DNA of 64,000 nt, from positions 2,852,001 to 2,916,000 of the forward strand of contig NC_063016.1 of assembly GCF_020509005.1 (NCBI RefSeq), read 5' to 3'. Shown piece after piece: positions 62,753-64,000 of this stretch (within the stretch, counting starts at the first letter, position 1; each line of letters opens with the position of its first letter). The notes beneath the pieces were generated by a model that had not been told where the DNA came from, ran no database searches, and was given only the letters and a program-made list of their open reading frames with translations. The translations under genes were made by a program, and so were the position numbers. Origin of the DNA: Fulvia fulva. Lineage: Eukaryota > Ascomycota > Dothideomycetes > Mycosphaerellales > Mycosphaerellaceae.

Positions 62753-64000
62753 TCAATGACCAAAGAAACCCGAGACTAGCTCGCCGATATCACCGGCGTC
62801 CTCTGGATAGACCCAGAACGCCAAAGCGATGATGATGTATGTGCCCAAGCACATGCATCCCTCAAGGTAGTTGCTCTTTCCATCTTGGATCAGGTAATTG
62901 ACGACCAGGACACTCAGGAAGAAGACGACTGTCTCGAAGCCTTGGAAGTGAAGGGACATGGGCTGGCCGATGATCCAGCCCAAGATGACGAGGAATGGGG
63001 TGACGAAGAGTGCGATTTGCATGGAGCTGCCGATGGCTACACCCACGGCGAGATCCATCTTGTCCTTGTAGGCCACGACCACAGCGGTGACGTGCTCGGC
63101 TGCATTGCCAACAATGGGCAACAGGATGAGACCAATGAAGGTCTTGCTGATGCCGGAACTAGCGACGATCGAGTCGATGCTGTCCACGAGGTATTCGGCG
63201 CACACCGCAACCAGGATGGTGACCAAGACCAGGGCAACCGTCGCCGCGACTGGACCGAGAATCTCCGGCTCTTTCTGCTCGCCGCCTTCCTCATCCTGGC
63301 CCTCTGCATCGAAGAGGTGGGCGTGTGTCTTGAGCTGGAAGACAAGGTACAAAACGTAAAGGATAAGCATGATGATGGCTGTGCCGCGCGACAGGACCAG
63401 AATGTTGCCATCGGAGTCGGCGGTGCTTCGTGTGAGAGCGGCGTACATGGTCGCGGGGATGATCAGGGACGTTGCGGCGACGGCCATGAGCGACGACATT
63501 GTCGATGCGACAGTCTCGTTGAACCTGCTCTCGCCTCGCCTGATGCCGGAAGAGATGAAGCAGCAGCCCAGGACGAGCAGGATGTTGGATAATATCGAGC
63601 CCAGCATGCTGGCCTGGACGATGCGAATCTCACCCTTGTAAAGCGCAACGATGGAGACCTACAGAGGTTAGTGTTGCGATCCGTTGTGATGACCGACTGC
63701 ACTCACAATCAATTCGACGGCGTTTCCAAAGGTCGCATTCATGAGACCTCCAATGGTCTGTCCAAGCTTGACAGAGAGCTCTTCAGTCGCAAAGCTGAGC
63801 AGTGCTGCGAGCGGAACAATGGCGAAGAAGTTGACGACGAAGACAGCGGTTGGGTTGGCACCCATGGCACCCAGAACGATGCCGGCTGGGACGCAGACCA
63901 GGAGCACGTTGACATAGTTGCTAGCCAGTGTTGCCCAGGTCAGGCGCAAGAAGTTGGACGGATACCGCACCCACGCGCGCTCGTCTTCGTGCAGCGGCTG
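62753..64000 (-). CDS. Vacuolar Ca2+/H+ exchanger (Vcx1/CAX type), 5' end beyond window
   Basis: The gene runs in from the right edge. The visible part is an exon from beyond 64000 to 63707 and a last exon 63658-62753, split by a 48-nt intron (GTGAGT...TGTAG). It encodes most of a cation/proton exchanger. Membrane helices LLVCVPAGIVLGAMG and FFAIVPLAALLSFATEEL are followed by the first alpha repeat GLMNATFGNAVELIVSIVALYKGEI. The second repeat is LPIVGNAAEHVTAVVVAYKDKMDLAVGVAIGSSMQIALFV. An acidic loop (DAEGQDEEGGEQKEPE) separates the halves, as is typical of the family. It moves cytosolic Ca2+ into the vacuole using the proton gradient. The frame is open to the window edge, so the N-terminus is missing. 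Confidence 0.94.

Noticed and set aside
62885..63592. 235-codon plus-strand frame opposite the Ca2+/H+ exchanger
   Set aside because: Asp/Gly/His-rich antisense shadow of membrane-helix codons.

Overview
This 64 kb window is nuclear DNA of a filamentous ascomycete. Coding genes are broken by GT...AG introns, mostly 47-63 nt. The gene content is typical of Pezizomycotina: Zn2Cys6 regulators, a pinin/MemA-domain protein, a BAR-SH3 protein, an mL46 homologue, a dynein light intermediate chain and a Vcx1-type exchanger. Repeats carry RIP (repeat-induced point mutation) scars. A Dothideomycete is my best guess, but the sequence alone does not fix the genus.

Positions 1 to about 26.5 kb form a nested transposon island. 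Nearly all of it shows CpA->TpA (and TpG->TpA) changes with CpG kept, so it is packed with TAG/CTA and has no long ORFs. I can delimit three LTR elements by LTR pairs and 5-bp target duplications. Element B (2808-9967, 196-bp LTRs, duplication TTATC) is a RIP-dead Ty3/gypsy inside a RIP-dead, minus-strand copia-like gag. Element A (12433-18723, 520-bp LTRs, duplication AATAT) is an intact, unmutated chromodomain gypsy inserted into a RIP-dead minus-strand gag. Element C (20094-26384, 520-bp LTRs, duplication CTATA) is an inverted, RIP-mutated copy of A with exactly the same length (6291 bp). Mutation fades toward the right end of C.

From 26.5 to 32.4 kb is a sparse border zone with a small secreted protein, a secreted trypsin-like protease and a possibly broken CorA-like transporter gene. 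From 32.6 to 50.2 kb is mostly housekeeping: bS16m, dynein light intermediate chain, mL46, a pinin/MemA protein, a Hob1/Rvs167-like BAR-SH3 protein and an RMND1/Sif2-family membrane protein. A decayed Zn2Cys6 regulator and several unrecognised genes lie among them.

From 50.8 to 61.9 kb there is a possible metabolic neighbourhood: a pyruvate/2-oxo-acid decarboxylase, an arylalkylamine N-acetyltransferase-like GNAT, a Zn2Cys6 regulator, a PLP aminotransferase of the aromatic/aminoadipate type and a second Zn2Cys6 regulator. Transamination followed by 2-oxo-acid decarboxylation is Ehrlich-pathway logic, so joint work on aromatic amino acid catabolism is a reasonable but unproven inference. The regulator at 54.8 kb is the intact paralogue of the broken one at 35.6 kb. 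The window ends inside a Vcx1-type Ca2+/H+ exchanger gene.
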